DNA of 64,000 nucleotides from positions 8,440,967 to 8,504,966 of the forward strand of contig NC_054748.1 in the NCBI RefSeq assembly GCF_018143015.1. Reading direction: 5' to 3'. The notes under the pieces are model-generated. The model worked only from the letters and a program-made list of their open reading frames with translations. It had not been told where the DNA came from and searched no databases. Below, one piece after another: positions 1 through 26,331 of the stretch (positions are counted from its first letter, which is position 1; the number at the start of each line of letters is the position of its first letter). The stretch comes from Lytechinus variegatus. Its lineage: Eukaryota; Echinodermata; Echinoidea; Temnopleuroida; Toxopneustidae. A program made the translations under genes and the position numbers.

Positions 1-363
1 TAATAGTAAAAATTTGGTGGATGAAATTAATTTTCAGTAAATATAATTCATCAATATTTTCATCCGACAAGTTGTCAGATCTGACATCTTTCCATGATTT
101 TGATTGGCTGAGAGGCACTGTTCCTATGGTAACTGTCAGATAAAATGGGAGTTGTCGGATTTGACATCTGACAAGTCCTTTCATAAAACACTTCTCTGGA
201 GAGACACTTTGTGCACATACATGTACACTTTTAACAATATTTGTTTGTAATGTGTACATTGCAATTCATTGATTATACAAATGCATGACCATAAAATGGT
301 CTATTTTTAGCAAGGAGATTCTAATACTCCTATTACAGGCAATTCCTTGAGCTGACTTAAACT
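1..363 (+). other. BMAL1 intron sequence with a weak foldback
   Basis: No exon. GACAAGTTGTCAGATCTGAC near 66 and GATTTGACATCTGACAAGTC near 159 are inverted and flanked by a TTTCATAAAACAC end, so a small MITE of the TTTCATAAA type is likely. Confidence 0.5.
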
Positions 364-974
364 TAAAAAGGACAAATCCACCCCAACAAAAAGTTGATTT
401 AAATTAAAAGAGAAAAATCCAACAAGCATACCACTGAAGATTTCATCAAAATTGGATGTAGAATAAGAAAGTTATGATATTTTTAAGTTTCGGTTTATCT
501 CACAAAACAGTTAAATGTATATGCACATTCTGTTCGGTATGCAAATGAGGAGACTGATGACGTCCAGGCTGCTCACTATTTCTTTTGTATTTCATTATAT
601 GAAATATTAAGTAGTCTAATTTTCTATTCATTGGCTAGTGAAACAAAGATTAATTTCTCCCTGAATATGTGGATTTATCATTGTTTAATACATGGTTCAG
701 ACAAGTTGGTCCATATTGTTAAATATGTAAAAATTAACTATTGTATAATTCAAACAATAAATAAACAAAAGAAATAGTGAGGGACATCATCGACTTTCTC
801 ATTTTTTTGTCACTGATTTGTGCATAAACTCCTTGTGAAAAACAAGCAAAACTTTAAAATGTCATAACTTTCTTATTTTACATCCGATGTTAATGAAATT
901 GTCAGTGTTATATGAGTTTGATTATTCTCTATTTAATCAAATCAGCATTTTTCTGGGGTGGACTTGACCTTTAT
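364..974. mobile_element. Palindromic MITE, family A
   Basis: Ends TTAAAAAGGACAAATCCACC and GGTGGACTTGACCTTT are inverted; each arm carries ATTTCATCAAAATTGGATG or its complement with AAGAAAGTTATGA. Copies at 23474 and 41705. In the BMAL1 intron. Confidence 0.82.
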
Positions 975-1073
975 TGAACATGAATGCATTGTCAATGTTA
1001 TTTGCAAGACTGATTCTTGTCTCCATGCACAAGAAAATTATTTGTGGGGTGTTACTAGAAAATATTTGCAGTC

Positions 1074-1361
1074 AGTTGCAAATTTCAGATGCAAATTTCA
1101 GTTGCAAATTTCAGATGCAAATTTCAGGTGCAAATTTCAGATGCAAATTTCAGGTGCAAATTTCAGATGGAAGTTTCAGTTTCACATTTCAGATGCAAAT
1201 TTCAGATGCAAACTTCAGATGCAAATTTCAGATGCAAAATTCAGGTGCAAATTTCAGATGCAAATTTCAGGTGAAAATTTCAGATGGAAGTTTCAGTTTC
1301 ACATTTCAGATGCAAATTTCAATGCAATTTTCAGTTGCAGATTTCAGATGCAAATTTCCAA
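1074..1361 (+). repeat. 13-bp minisatellite with octamer motifs
   Basis: About 22 copies of a 13-bp unit, GCAAATTTCAGAT. A longer pattern, nine units (117 bp), repeats: ATGGAAGTTTCAGTTTCAC occurs at 1167 and 1284. ATGCAAAT, the POU octamer, occurs eight times (1089, 1115, 1141, 1193, 1219, 1258, 1310, 1348). The unit lacks stops in all frames, which explains the open frames here. Confidence 0.92.
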
Positions 1362-1794
1362 ATGATATTTCCAATGAAATGCATGACCTTCAATCAGAAA
1401 TGGGCTCAATTACTTTCTTCAGTTAAAATTACAATGGCATGTACGTAATTGAAGAAATGATAAATTACAATTACTTTTCAATTAAATCACATTTTGTTTT
1501 CAATTGCAATTACCTATTTTGTCAATTACAATTTCAATTACTTTCTATAAAAGTCATAAATGAAACCAATTTGTATTCTGTACGTAGCATGGCCTATTCC
1601 AAAATAATTCTAAATTACAGAGAAACTGACAAGATGAAGGTTTAGAGCACAGCTTCTGCCTATTACACTTTTTGATGCTGAAGCAGTTAACTTGAAAAAA
1701 AAGTCATGAAATTATATCATAAATCATTCAATCTTATTGATTAATACGCAGTAGTACGCGTCCCCTTGGTATATAAATGAGAACACAGTTTGTG

Positions 1795-2053
1795 TATAGT
1801 GCATATCACATTATGTCATAACGTCCCTCTGCGCTTCCAAAGGACTTGGATATTATTACCCTGGATTTAGCCCCGCAGCCTTATACAGCGCGGTGGCATT
1901 TCAAGGAATGAATTCCTGCCAGGTACATGGGTTGAGTGCAGCACAATTTGGATGAATTTTTTGCTGAAGGAAATTATGCCATGGCTTGGAGTCGAACCCA
2001 CGACCCTCTGTTGCAAAGTTAGAAGTCTAATCCACTGGGCCGCAACGCTCTAC
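1795..2053 (-). mobile_element. tRNA-derived SINE, family 1
   Basis: On the minus strand: a tRNA-like head with GGCCCAGTGGATTAG (A box) and GTGGGTTCGACTCC (B box), then CCATGGCATAATTTCC, a TTCATTCCTTGAAATGCC block and a GGTAATAATA end. The layout resembles the tRNA-derived SINE family described in sea urchins; the match to that family is from memory. Confidence 0.8.
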
Positions 2054-2480
2054 TGATCTGACCAATGTGGTAATGCCTTAATAATGCATGCAATTAGGCA
2101 TTTAAGTGCGACTCATATGTCATACTTAAATCTTTGTGAAACATCCTCCCCTGGACCATTGTGGAATCAACTCAGTTTTACATGTAGTGGCTTGATCTAT
2201 AGAAGGCAATCTACATGTATTTGTGCTTTCAACACCAATACCAAATTCGAAATCACCTTTTTTTAATTATCTTGAAATGTGCTTGAGCTACATGTAGATG
2301 TTTTTGCTGTGAACTCGTCCCAAATTTCATGCACGTGAATACTTTCCATAAAGAAAGTGATACGCAGTATTAAGTTACTGCTGAGCTCAATCAATGCAAT
2401 TCTATGCATGTAGTTTGTAGATTGAATGATAACATGCCTTGTACATGTATCATCATGTATTCTCTCCTGCTCTCTAATAG

Positions 2481-16678
<14,198 letters not shown>

Positions 16679-16799
16679 TGGGATGGAGACATCCTGTCCG
16701 TACAAACTTGCCTTGAACTGTACCTTGTCATATCTTGGGGTGATCTGCTTTTAGGAGGCTAAAGGTCAGCTTGAGCGGTAGTCACTAAGTGAACATTGG

Positions 16800-17090
16800 G
16801 GAAGAGTCTTTATGAAGTTACATCAGGAATGAAATTTCATCAGGAAAAATTCATAGAGAAGTTTTATCAGGAAAGAGTCTTAAAGTAAGACTTCCTGGCA
16901 GAGGACTCCAGGGAAACCACTACAAGGTACAGTGTTAAGAAGATTTATCAGGAAAGAGTAAATGTGAAGATTTATCAGGAATGAGTCTTCATGAAGAGTC
17001 TTCATAAAAGAGTCTTCATGGAATAGCCTTCTAATGTCATCAGGAAAAATTCCTTAATGAAATTTCCTTGGGAAAGGGTCTTCATGCAGA
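16800..17090 (+). repeat. Degenerate short repeat after the BMAL1 stop
   Basis: Strings such as TTATCAGGAAAGAGT and AGAGTCTTCATGAA recur in loose tandem with period slippage. No family recognised. It probably lies in the 3' untranslated region. Confidence 0.6.
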
Positions 17091-17103
17091 TCGTGCCTTC
17101 TGA

Positions 17104-17315
17104 CCTGCCTCACCCGCATCCTTTGAGTCAAGGTCCATCTGCCCCATCCGCATCCTTTGAGTCAAGGTCCATCTGCCTCGCCCTCATCCTTTGAGTCAAG
17201 GTCCATCTGCCTCACCTGCATCCTTTGAGTCAAGGTCCATCTGCTTCACCCGCATCCTTTGAGTCAAGGTCCATCTGCCTCACCTGCATCCTTTGAGTCA
17301 AGGTCCATCTGCCCC
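17104..17315 (+). repeat. 34-bp tandem repeat, six copies, each with TGAGTCA
   Basis: Six units with core CATCCTTTGAGTCAAGG repeat at exactly 34 bp. The heptamer TGAGTCA starts at 17124, 17158, 17192, 17226, 17260 and 17294. TGAGTCA is the AP-1 (TRE) consensus. Variation between units sits in the CTCACCCG part and the heptamer is invariant. The array starts about 425 bp after the BMAL1 stop. Confidence 0.92.
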
Positions 17316-18350
17316 TTCTTGATGGCTGTGCCACCAACCATCTCCTATCGTCTGCAGATCAACCTTCGGCCAAGCATGGCAATCCCAAACATGTCTCTAC
17401 TGAAGGAATTATATAACCACCCCATTCCAAGTAATTAATCTATTCTAAAGACCATTGATGTCAATATCCATTCTTAAGTAATGGCTTTGATGGAGATGTT
17501 TTTTCAAACTGAACTAAATGAAAGTCACTGTTGTTGTTCGTCTTCATGTTGTGTGTCAAAGAAATTAATTACCAAAAGGGCATAGGTGCTCAGCCAGTGT
17601 GATGGTTCACCGTATGAATGGATGAAGGTGCTCTTGTATGGGCACTATGGATTTTTTTTTCAAAGAATAGGGAATCTGATGAGGGTATATGTGAACTGGA
17701 CGATCCTGTCATTCTCACTCTGATGGCCATTGTGAGGCATCATGGGCCCTTTCACATTAGGCTAGAGTTCTATGATCATGCTACTCTCATCATTCATATT
17801 ACACGGCCAAGGAAAAAGTTCCCTTCAGTTAGAGCGAAAAGCCTTGGGGTATAATATTTTTATATTGAAAGACATCGTCAACTGCCATGAATTTCCATGC
17901 TACTATATATTTATTATATCAACTCTTTTTGTCTCACTTCACTATAATTTGTGTAATATATTCAGTGTGTGGGCTTAAGTATATTGCCTTAATGACATTT
18001 TGTGACCTCACAGTATACCATGGTTTGTATTTACATGTAAAGTCAATGGAAAGATTGTGAAGTGTATTTTGTGTACAGTACGACTTCATGAACATGTGTG
18101 TATATTTTCTGAGCACCAGATATATCAATATTCACATTAATATATTTTTTTTATTTTGTATGAAAGTCTTGTATTTGGATTGGTTGACTAATGGGGCATT
18201 ATAAGAAACTTGCGATCAACCGCAAGTCTATTTTTGGTCCCTAGATCAATCGTCAGTTTCAAAATTTATTTCAAATTTGTAATTGATTGCTAATCTGCTT
18301 CTGGAATCAAGGAGTATAATCTGATTTGCTACAGCTAAAATTTGATCTAT

Positions 18351-18574
18351 AATAATAATAATATGTCCATTTATATAGTGCATTTTTTTATATGCATATA
18401 CACAACTGCGCTATGATACTTGGTATCGTATTATTACCCCGGCTGTAGCTGAGGCGCCATATTAATAGACGCTAAAGCGTTCAAGGAATAAATCCTACCG
18501 GGTACCCATTCACCTCACCTGGGTCGAGTGTGGCACAATGTAGATAAATTTCTTGCCGAAAGAAATTACGCCAT
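18351..18574 (-). mobile_element. tRNA-derived SINE, family 1, lacking its head
   Basis: Minus-strand copy: tail TATTATTACCCCGGCTG and body through CTTGCCGAAAGAAATTACGCC are present, the tRNA head is missing. The tail includes the TTATATAGTGC extension seen at 26340 too. Confidence 0.75.
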
Positions 18575-19660
18575 CTATCAATTGTTTTTTGGTCTCCAGA
18601 TCAATCGTAAGTTTCGAAATCAATTTCAAATTTGTAATGTATACACACAATGCACTGTCTTCAGTCATGCAACTGAGCCAACTCCGCTCTCAAATTGTCC
18701 TTTTGAAAATAGATGAGAAAATGTTAATGATACTGCTTGTGCCTGGTGAAATATGTGTCTTAAATTTGAAAGTATTTTTATTTCCAGAAACAAAATGTAA
18801 GTGGAAGCCTTTGTGCGAGTTGTCAGCCATTTTTCTAAAATGTGGTGAAATCGCAACCATATGTTTGACAGCCTTTAATTTTTTATGAATACAAGGCCAT
18901 TTACAGATGTACATGACTTGCATTCTTAGACCCAGTATCACCAAAGATACTACAAGGGGAAGATCAGACACTTCGGCGATGTTTTAAAATTGATAAATGC
19001 TCATGAGGATGGACGCCCACTAGCGTTGAGCAAGTAAACCATCGCACATCGGCACGCAGCTGTGTATAAAACATATGTAAGAAATGAGAGAGGGGAGTTT
19101 GGAGAGGGCTCAAGGTAGGTGCATGGGAATAATCCACCTTTTATTACCCAGAAATCTCTGAAATACATTCATCTTTGAGTTAAGAAAAAAAATTGAATGA
19201 AAAATTGTGTAAAATGTACAAATGGTCTATTCCTTCAACCCTTCACAATTTCTCTCATATGTTTTGTACACAAACACCTCGCGATATGCAAAGGTAAAAG
19301 GGTGTTACTTACTTACTCTAAAGGGTGTTACTCAACGCTGTGGGACGCTCCTTCCGAGCGTTTCATTACGCGGTCTATGTACTGTCCGATCTTCCCTTTG
19401 TAGTACTTTGGTATCACTTAGGCCATGGTCTAACTCTGTGCTAAAATTATCGGAAGCTAAAACTTTCAAAATTACATTTATTATTTTTCCTACCTTAACT
19501 TTGCTCTTTCCACGTGTTTTAATGAGAACTATTTCAGTAATTATTCCCTTTAGTTATGAATGTGTCCAATCAGCTGGACAAATTAAACTGACACTGTTAC
19601 TGAGAGATGCCTGTCACAGTTGGCTTCTCATACATGTAGTAAAGCCGCAACATAAAACCT
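18575..19660 (+). other. Intergenic, unassigned
   Basis: No gene-like exon. Open frames near 19222-19713 have no family resemblance and run into a family D foldback. Confidence 0.45.
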
Positions 19661-19921
19661 GGGCCTCGTATTACAAAGAGTTACGATTGTATGGAAATCC
19701 ATCAGTGTCATAATTTTTTTCTACAGGAAATTAGCAAACTGTCTTTTGTAAACAAAGGAGAACACACCAAAATGTCAAGAAAGTAATTGATTTATGGATA
19801 TATATACAATCATATCTAGAACTTTTCTTTTGAACAATCATGCGTTTTATATGTTGACTTAGCTGGCTTTCCATAGTTGCGATTGATCGAATCAATTGCA
19901 ACTCTTTGTAATACTGGCCCC
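19661..19921. mobile_element. Foldback element, family D
   Basis: GGGCCTCGTATTACAAAGAG at the left, CAACTCTTTGTAATACTGGC at the right. Confidence 0.82.
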
Positions 19922-20390
19922 AGAATTTAAATTAAACTCAAGTTTTGAAAACTGGAAATATGTCAAAGTTTATAACAGGAGAAACCAGCAGACAGAGACT
20001 AAATTTTCAGCAGTTTCTGAAAGACCATCATAGTTGGAGATTTCCCCTATCACTGGATTGAAAAGTTGTGAAAGTGATATTTAAAATAATTATGGTATTG
20101 TCCATTATCTGATCAATATCAATTTTTTTTGTGAAATAGCTTTCCATACTTAAACTACAACGTTGGGCCAGAGTTTGAGTGAAACCAAAGTTAAGAATTT
20201 GTCAAAGTTTATAACAGGAGAAACCAGCAAAAAGGTTCAATTTTCAGCTGTTTCTGATTGGAGATTTTTCCTATCTGTGGATTGAAAAGTCATGAAAGTA
20301 ATATCTAAAAATACTTTTTGTATTGTTCATCATCGGATCATTATGAATTACTTTTTTGTGACTTGGACAAATGTGGATGATATTGTGAAG
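19922..20390 (+). repeat. Diverged tandem duplication, two copies of about 239 bp
   Basis: GTCAAAGTTTATAACAGGAG occurs at 19962 and 20201, with GGATTGAAAAGT and other matching blocks at the same offset. Family unknown. Confidence 0.8.
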
Positions 20391-20749
20391 GAAGGTCAAG
20401 AATACTAAATCGTTATTTATCTAAGTTGTATAGAATTTGTTTCCAAATCTTGGCCTTTAGACATGAAAAATGCAATCAGTCGTATAATTGAGTTGTATGT
20501 TTTGATTGTATATGTTATGCCCTTCTGAGGACTGTAACATAAAACCTAGCAATCATCGTAGAAGAATATCTATTACTATTGATTGCATTTAACACAATGT
20601 ATAATCAATTATAAAATCAAGCCTGCAATTAATTGTTCAATAACCTTTGTGTAACGCGGTCCTGGACGCACAGCCTTGGCCCTGCTTCATAAAAGTTTAA
20701 TTATGGTGACTGTTACGATACTGCAACAAATATCAATAAAATAATTTGA

Positions 20750-21565
20750 AACTGATTTCCTTTTCTTTTATTACAGGAAATAACATAAAAACATAAATAA
20801 ATATTGATCTTACATGTACATCTCTTGAGGTGACAGATGTGCAATAATCCAAAGTAAAATCCAGTATTTAATCCAAGTTGGTTGGCGAAGGTTCTGTAAA
20901 TTAAAGTTCACAATGATGGCAACGATGAAACCGCTGTCGAAGCACGATGAATAACAAGTCACTCTAACGAGTTGTAATTTGTCCGTGAAGACGATGTTGA
21001 TGATGATTTACAATCAATTCAGCAATCCATGGGTTGAAAAGCATTCATTAAACAGGTTGATGATCTCGATGAGAACTGATACATGTAATTCCTCTCTCAA
21101 AATAACTGCAAACAGTTCATTGATGGTGTGCAAATAATTCCACAGAAAATAAATATTCCAGGTGGAAATAAAGTCTGCTCTGACATAAAGTCTGGCGTGA
21201 AACTCTTAGCTCCTATCTGATATGATGGTGTGATCTGATATGATACAAATTATTCACTATTATGGAAGGTTCTAGTATTGTCTACATTAAGAACATTCTC
21301 CTTCTTTCAAGAGCAGTCAAATTCTAACACATTCTTGAATGACCTCAGTGAAATTAACATGTCAACAAAATAGCTAAGTCTATTGTTCTTTTCCACTGCC
21401 TGAGGAAGCCCAATTGTCTGCCTTAAATAACAAAATTCCTCGGCCTATTGTGTAGCCTTCTCTATCATGGATCTTTGCAAATTGCAGAAATAACAGAAAT
21501 TGCTTTATTTCATTAAATATAGTGCCTAATAAAGCTTTACTGCCAGGACATTCTGGAATATTCCT
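20750..21565 (-). other. Possible minus-strand 3'-terminal exon
   Basis: On the minus strand a strong acceptor (ttgttgttttctctttag) ends at 21566. It is followed by about 62 open codons beginning NIPECPGSKALLG and ending KEQ stop near 21380, then about 600 bp of AT-rich sequence to an AATAAA on the same strand near 20766-20771. No family recognised; the peptide may not be real, and a noncoding RNA end or repeat is as likely. Confidence 0.25.
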
Positions 21566-21948
21566 AAAGAGAAAACAACAAAATATATGAATGTAATTGC
21601 TCTTACAATTCTTCTTATACATAACATGATGTTGCCATCCACTCGTAACTACCACGGTAACAACGCTTAAAGATAAACTGGAATGCCATGTTTGTTTTGT
21701 CAATTTCTCAGTAATATCGTCGTTTCTACAAGAATTATGTGGCACATGTATTTATTTGTGCATATTTAAACACTTCGCTGATCATTTTATTGGATTCTGT
21801 TCGAACTCATATGTAGATCGTTCACTCAAATGGTGGTTATGCTTATCAACCAATCAAATACAAGGTAACAATGATATTGAGGAGTTGATGGAAAAGTTAC
21901 GGTAATAATATTTATTTTACAATGGGGGTGGCTGAGCTGCCAAGTAGT

Positions 21949-22137
21949 ACTGATTTTCAGTATTTAGTATTGAAAAAATGAGAAGAATACTCATAGTTTC
22001 ATGTACAATACTGATTTCTTAAGTTTCAGCTTCACATGTGGTCCTATGGTATTCTTTGAAAATACTGATTTCCTCACCGAAATACTGATTTTCAGCTTTA
22101 AAAATACTGAAATGTTGTTTTTCTAGTTGGCAGCTCT
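21949..22137. mobile_element. Foldback with GAGCTGCCAA ends
   Basis: GAGCTGCCAAGTAGTACTG at the left, TAGTTGGCAGCTCTG at the right. ATACTGATTTTCAG recurs inside. Confidence 0.65.
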
Positions 22138-22322
22138 GGGATGGTCTAAATTAAATATTAAACTAAAAAAATCTATGTGAAGAGCTCAAATTATTTTTCA
22201 CTTATTAAGAAAATCATGTTGCAAATGACTATATTTGTAAATACGAAATCAAAGATATTTTATGTTGTTGGTACGATTTCTATACTGGTATATATTTTGA
22301 TGATAAATATTTTGTACACAAA

Positions 22323-22631
22323 GGCCCATATTCTGAAGTCGGATTTAACTTAAACTCAGGTTTAAAGTTGTGGTTTAAGTATGGACAGCCAATTGTTACA
22401 TAAATCACTAACAATAGAGATATCATATTTCAGCTCATTTGGCTCTCAAATAATTCATAATTGTCTAGGAGGTATAAATAGATGATTGTCTTCACCATTG
22501 ATGCATCAGGGAAGAGCACAGTAAATGTAAGAAACCTATAACTTAATGATTTTGACACTTTTGGCTTCCCATACTTTAACCACAAATTTAATCCCGAGTT
22601 TAAGTTAAACCCGACTTCAGAATATGGGCCA
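22323..22631. mobile_element. Foldback element, family E
   Basis: GGCCCATATTCTGAAGTCGG at the left and its complement at the right, 308 bp. Inner string TCATTTGGCTCTCAAA. Second copy at 47438-47748. Confidence 0.88.
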
Positions 22632-23033
22632 AAGAATTTTATTCCACTTTCATGGATTGTAATATTGAGTGTGTGAACATTTGTGTCATATTATGTCAGA
22701 CGTGAGCAATGTGTACAGGTTATATCTCTGCAGATTAAATTTTCTCTGGACTCATCGGTCTGTGTTGTGAACTCGAGTACAATTATGTCCCATCCCAACT
22801 TTGATTGAAAGAATTCCAGTTTAATTTGATTTTTTTTAAAGTAAAAATGTGTGAAGAATCAATGCAAAGAGGTTCCATTATTTATTTTGATTTAAAATGA
22901 CAGAAAGAGAAAAAGTGGGAATATTAATGTATTATTTTGATTTTATGACTATACATTGTATTTTGTAATGATCTTACTCTGAATATATTTGATTGATTGC
23001 AATGTTCAATACCTGATAAGTTATAAGTAACTC

Positions 23034-23402
23034 CAGGGCGACGTCTTACAAAGGATTACGTTTGATCCGATCAATCCCACCAATATAGACATCCACTACT
23101 ACAATTGTCTTTTGTAAACAAATTTGATTTTCAAGAAAAAAATTAATATATGAATTAATATACATTTTATTAACGATATATTTTGAGTCAAAAGGGGCCT
23201 AAGCTTTCGATCCTAGCAGAATCTTCTTCGGAGGCAAAATGACAAACATATAGTATAGTTTTTAGATAGCAGTTTACAGCAGCTTCTTTTTGCCACAATA
23301 TATTTTGAACAAATATGCATTTTAGGTGTTGACATTGGTGGCTTTCCATAGTTGTGGTTGAGTGGATCAATCGTAACTCTTTGTAAGACGGGGTCCAGGG
23401 CC
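23034..23402. mobile_element. Foldback element, family D
   Basis: CGTCTTACAAAGGATTACG at the left, CGTAACTCTTTGTAAGACGG at the right. Slightly longer inside than its relatives. Confidence 0.78.
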
Positions 23403-23473
23403 CTATAAAAGTTTGCAATCAATTGCTAAATGCCAGTGACTCATCAAGATAAGCATGGCATGCTCATTTTGCT

Positions 23474-24076
23474 TAAAGGTCAAGTCCACTTCAGAAAAAT
23501 GTTGATTTGAGTCAATAGAGAAAAATCAGATAAGCATAATGCTGAAAATTTCATCGCAATCGGATGTAAAATAAGAAAGTTATGACATCTTAACGTTTTG
23601 CTTATTTTTCACAAAATAGTTATATGCACATTTTAGTCACATGCAAATGAGAGAATCGATGATGTCCCTCACTATTTCTTTTGTTTTTTTATTGTTTGAA
23701 TTATACAATATTTCAATTTTTACAGATTTGACAATAAAGGCCAACTTGAATGAACCACAAAATGTTAAACAATGGAAATTCCACATGTTCAGGGCAAATA
23801 AAACTTTGTTTCACAGGACAATGAGGAGGAAATTAGAATATTTCAGATTTCATATAATAAAATACAAAAGAAATAGTGAGTGATGTCATCAGTTCCGTCA
23901 TTTGCATACTGACCGGGATGTGCATATGATTATTTTGTGAAATTAAGCGAAACTTAAAAATGTCATCACTTTCTTATTTTACATCCGATTTTGATGAAAT
24001 TTTTTCGGTGTTATGATTGTTGGATTTTTCTCTTTTTATTCAAATCCACTTTTTGTTGGGGTGGACTTGTCCTTTA
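23474..24076. mobile_element. Palindromic MITE, family A
   Basis: TTAAAGGTCAAGTCCAC at the left and GTGGACTTGTCCTTTAA at the right, TTAA at both ends. Long inverted arms with TAAAATAAGAAAGTTATGAC. Confidence 0.87.
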
Positions 24077-25195
24077 AATACATTGGCAAGGATCTAGTGT
24101 TTTTTTCTATTTTCAATTCATCACAAACTCTTGTGTCACTGGGCCAGCCATGCAGTTTGTTGAAACTTTGAAAAGAAAAAAAATATATATTTTATTCTCT
24201 TTGCATTTTAAGTGTGTGAATTATTGAGTATAGGTGCTTATATATATGTTCATTGTTGTTGTAAACTGAACAGGTTATTTTGTTGTCAATTTAGATCAGG
24301 AAAATGAAATTTCCTTTAATATTTTTCTTGGCTCTAAAAACCTGGGTATGATATTAAATTACGGTATCTGTAAGGAACAAATGACATTGGTTACATTACA
24401 CTGTGGTATCAGTTGTGTTTACCATAGATTTAACTATTTTCAAATAATTTGAAAATAATGCATGATGTCCAAGATAATGATCAAATATAGAAGATGGAAA
24501 TGGTCTTTATCTGATATCAATTTCTTTTCATGATATTATGATAGAATATCATGATAAAGGGTTTCATTGAAAAGAATAATCTTCAAATGCCATCACTTAG
24601 AATGTGTCATGGTAATTTTTTTTTTCTTGGATCAAATGACCTCCATTTTGGAGTGATTTTTTTTAATCTTTTTGCTCATCAAATTTTCCTTGTATAATTA
24701 TGCCCCTCCTTTTGGAAAATCCTGGATCCAGCCCCTTATCCCTAAGTACAATTGATTGATAATTGATCTGAATTTGGTATTACTAAATGTTTCGATGGGA
24801 ACATCCATCTCCTTCAGATTATCGACTGTGTCTGCTCCAGGTTTTGGAGGCTTCTGTGCGCCCCTCCCTGCGGCCAAAAATAAGAGAGGTGGACTTTGTT
24901 TCAATCTATCTCACACCAGGAACAAATAATTGAGCCATGTATGATGCCAGTTGTTAACTCCCGCATCTAGTGAAAAAATATGTACGACCACCAGAGGAGG
25001 TGGTCGTGACATTGGTTGGAACTATCTTTGGTCACATGACGGGGTTAAGACCAATCGCCTGCCACAGATTATTATGACGGATATAATGAGAGATATCACG
25101 CAACAAGCATGAAGTCTCCAGAATTTTCCATCTCCGCGCCACTCAAAAGTCTCCGAAACCCAGTTCAGACACTTTCTTCAACCTGAAGATAACTG
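24077..25195 (+). other. Intergenic, unassigned
   Basis: AT-rich up to 24690, then a less AT-rich 500 bp with no coding or repeat signature I recognise. Confidence 0.45.
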
Positions 25196-25874
25196 GGCCC
25201 CGTCTTACAAAGAGCTACGATTGATCCAATCAACCTAAACTGTATGGAAGTCCATCAATGGCATTATTTTTTCCAACAGATTTGCGCAATGCCCTTTATA
25301 AAGAAAGACAAGTACACTGGATTTTCAAGGAAACAATGAATGTATGAATGTTCATAATATTTAGAAAATATTTTGAAAAAACATACATTTTAGATTGGTG
25401 GTGATTTTTTACCTGACTCCTATGAAAGCATGAATGCTTGTAAGCAAGCAACCAGAGGACCGACGGCTTAAGGTCCTCTCCGAAGGACCTGGTACTGAGG
25501 ATTAATGCCTTACCAAAGGGCACTAGCGCACCAAGTGAGAATCGAACCCGGGTCCCCGGAATACGAATCCCCCGCTCTACCGACTGAGCTATCGCGCCTC
25601 CTCGATGTTGATGGCTTTCCATAATTAAGATTAAATCAGATCAATTTCAAGTATATGGAAATCAATGTCATAATTTTTTCTGAGGAAATTTGTAAAATTT
25701 TCTTTGAAAACAAAGAGAAACATACTGAATTGTCAAGAAAACAGTGAATGTATGAATATACTTCATATCTCGAAAGTTTTTTGAACAAACCTGTATTTTA
25801 GATGTTGACATTGCAAGCTTTCCATAGTTGTGGTTGATTGGATCAATCGTAACTCTTTATAAGATTGGCCCTGA
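25196..25874. mobile_element. Foldback element family D, two overlapping copies with a SINE inside
   Basis: GGGCCCCGTCTTACAAAGAG at the left and CGTAACTCTTTATAAGATTG at the right. The inner arms GTATGGAA and TTTCCATA occur twice, suggesting one copy beside or inside another. SINE family 3 lies at 25401-25604. Confidence 0.72.
25401..25604 (-). mobile_element. tRNA-derived SINE, family 3
   Basis: On the minus strand: GGCGCGATAGCTCAGTCGG (A box), CCCGGGTTCGATTCTCAC (B box), GGTAAGGCATTAATCCTC, GGACCTTAAGCCGTCGG, end GGTAAAAAATCACCACC. It sits inside a family D foldback. Same family as 62694-62912. Confidence 0.85.
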
Positions 25875-26331
25875 TGTCCCTGTTGAAATGTATTTAGTTG
25901 TAAGCTTTGATCATCCACTCATAATTTTCCAGGAGATATACTATGGAATTCAACACAGGTGTCTAGCTATCATATATTTTCTTTGGTGTATATTGAAACA
26001 CAGAGTTGTACTAATGTCTTTATATGTATCTATGTTTTGTTTATATTTGTTGACAAATCATGTGCATTCTAACCTGTACATAGGAAATATTAAAGAAAAG
26101 AATTCATATTCTAAATGTCGGAATAAAGATGAAGTTTGAGTGTTTATTTTATATATTAGCTTCCTCAGGTTTTCCAATATTGTTTTTGAGATATTTTTTT
26201 AGTTGGTAGTGCCCTCCAGTCAAATGTCAAAATATGAATACTCTGTCTTGTTAGGTTTGAAATACATGGCAAGAATTTATGAAGGTTACATAACCCCCTT
26301 CCCACATGTAGCCTCAGTGAGACTGGCAAAT

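Larger units (their letters stand above)
16679..18180 (+). other. Probable BMAL1 3' untranslated region
   Basis: No coding signal after the stop. It holds a degenerate repeat (16800-17090), the six-copy 34-bp array (17104-17315) and then about 850 bp of single-copy-looking AT-rich DNA. No AATAAA was seen before 18.2 kb, so the true end of the transcript is not fixed. Confidence 0.45.

Noticed and set aside
958-1426. Overlapping open frames of about 135-150 codons in different frames
   Set aside because: The 13-bp unit has no stop in any frame, so every frame stays open; the peptides are periodic.
1-2480. bHLH exons of BMAL1
   Set aside because: Searched for the basic region and helix motifs in all frames; only repeats and a SINE were found, so those exons lie outside the window.
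19222-19713. 163-codon open frame as a gene
   Set aside because: No family resemblance, no splice context, and its end lies in a family D foldback.
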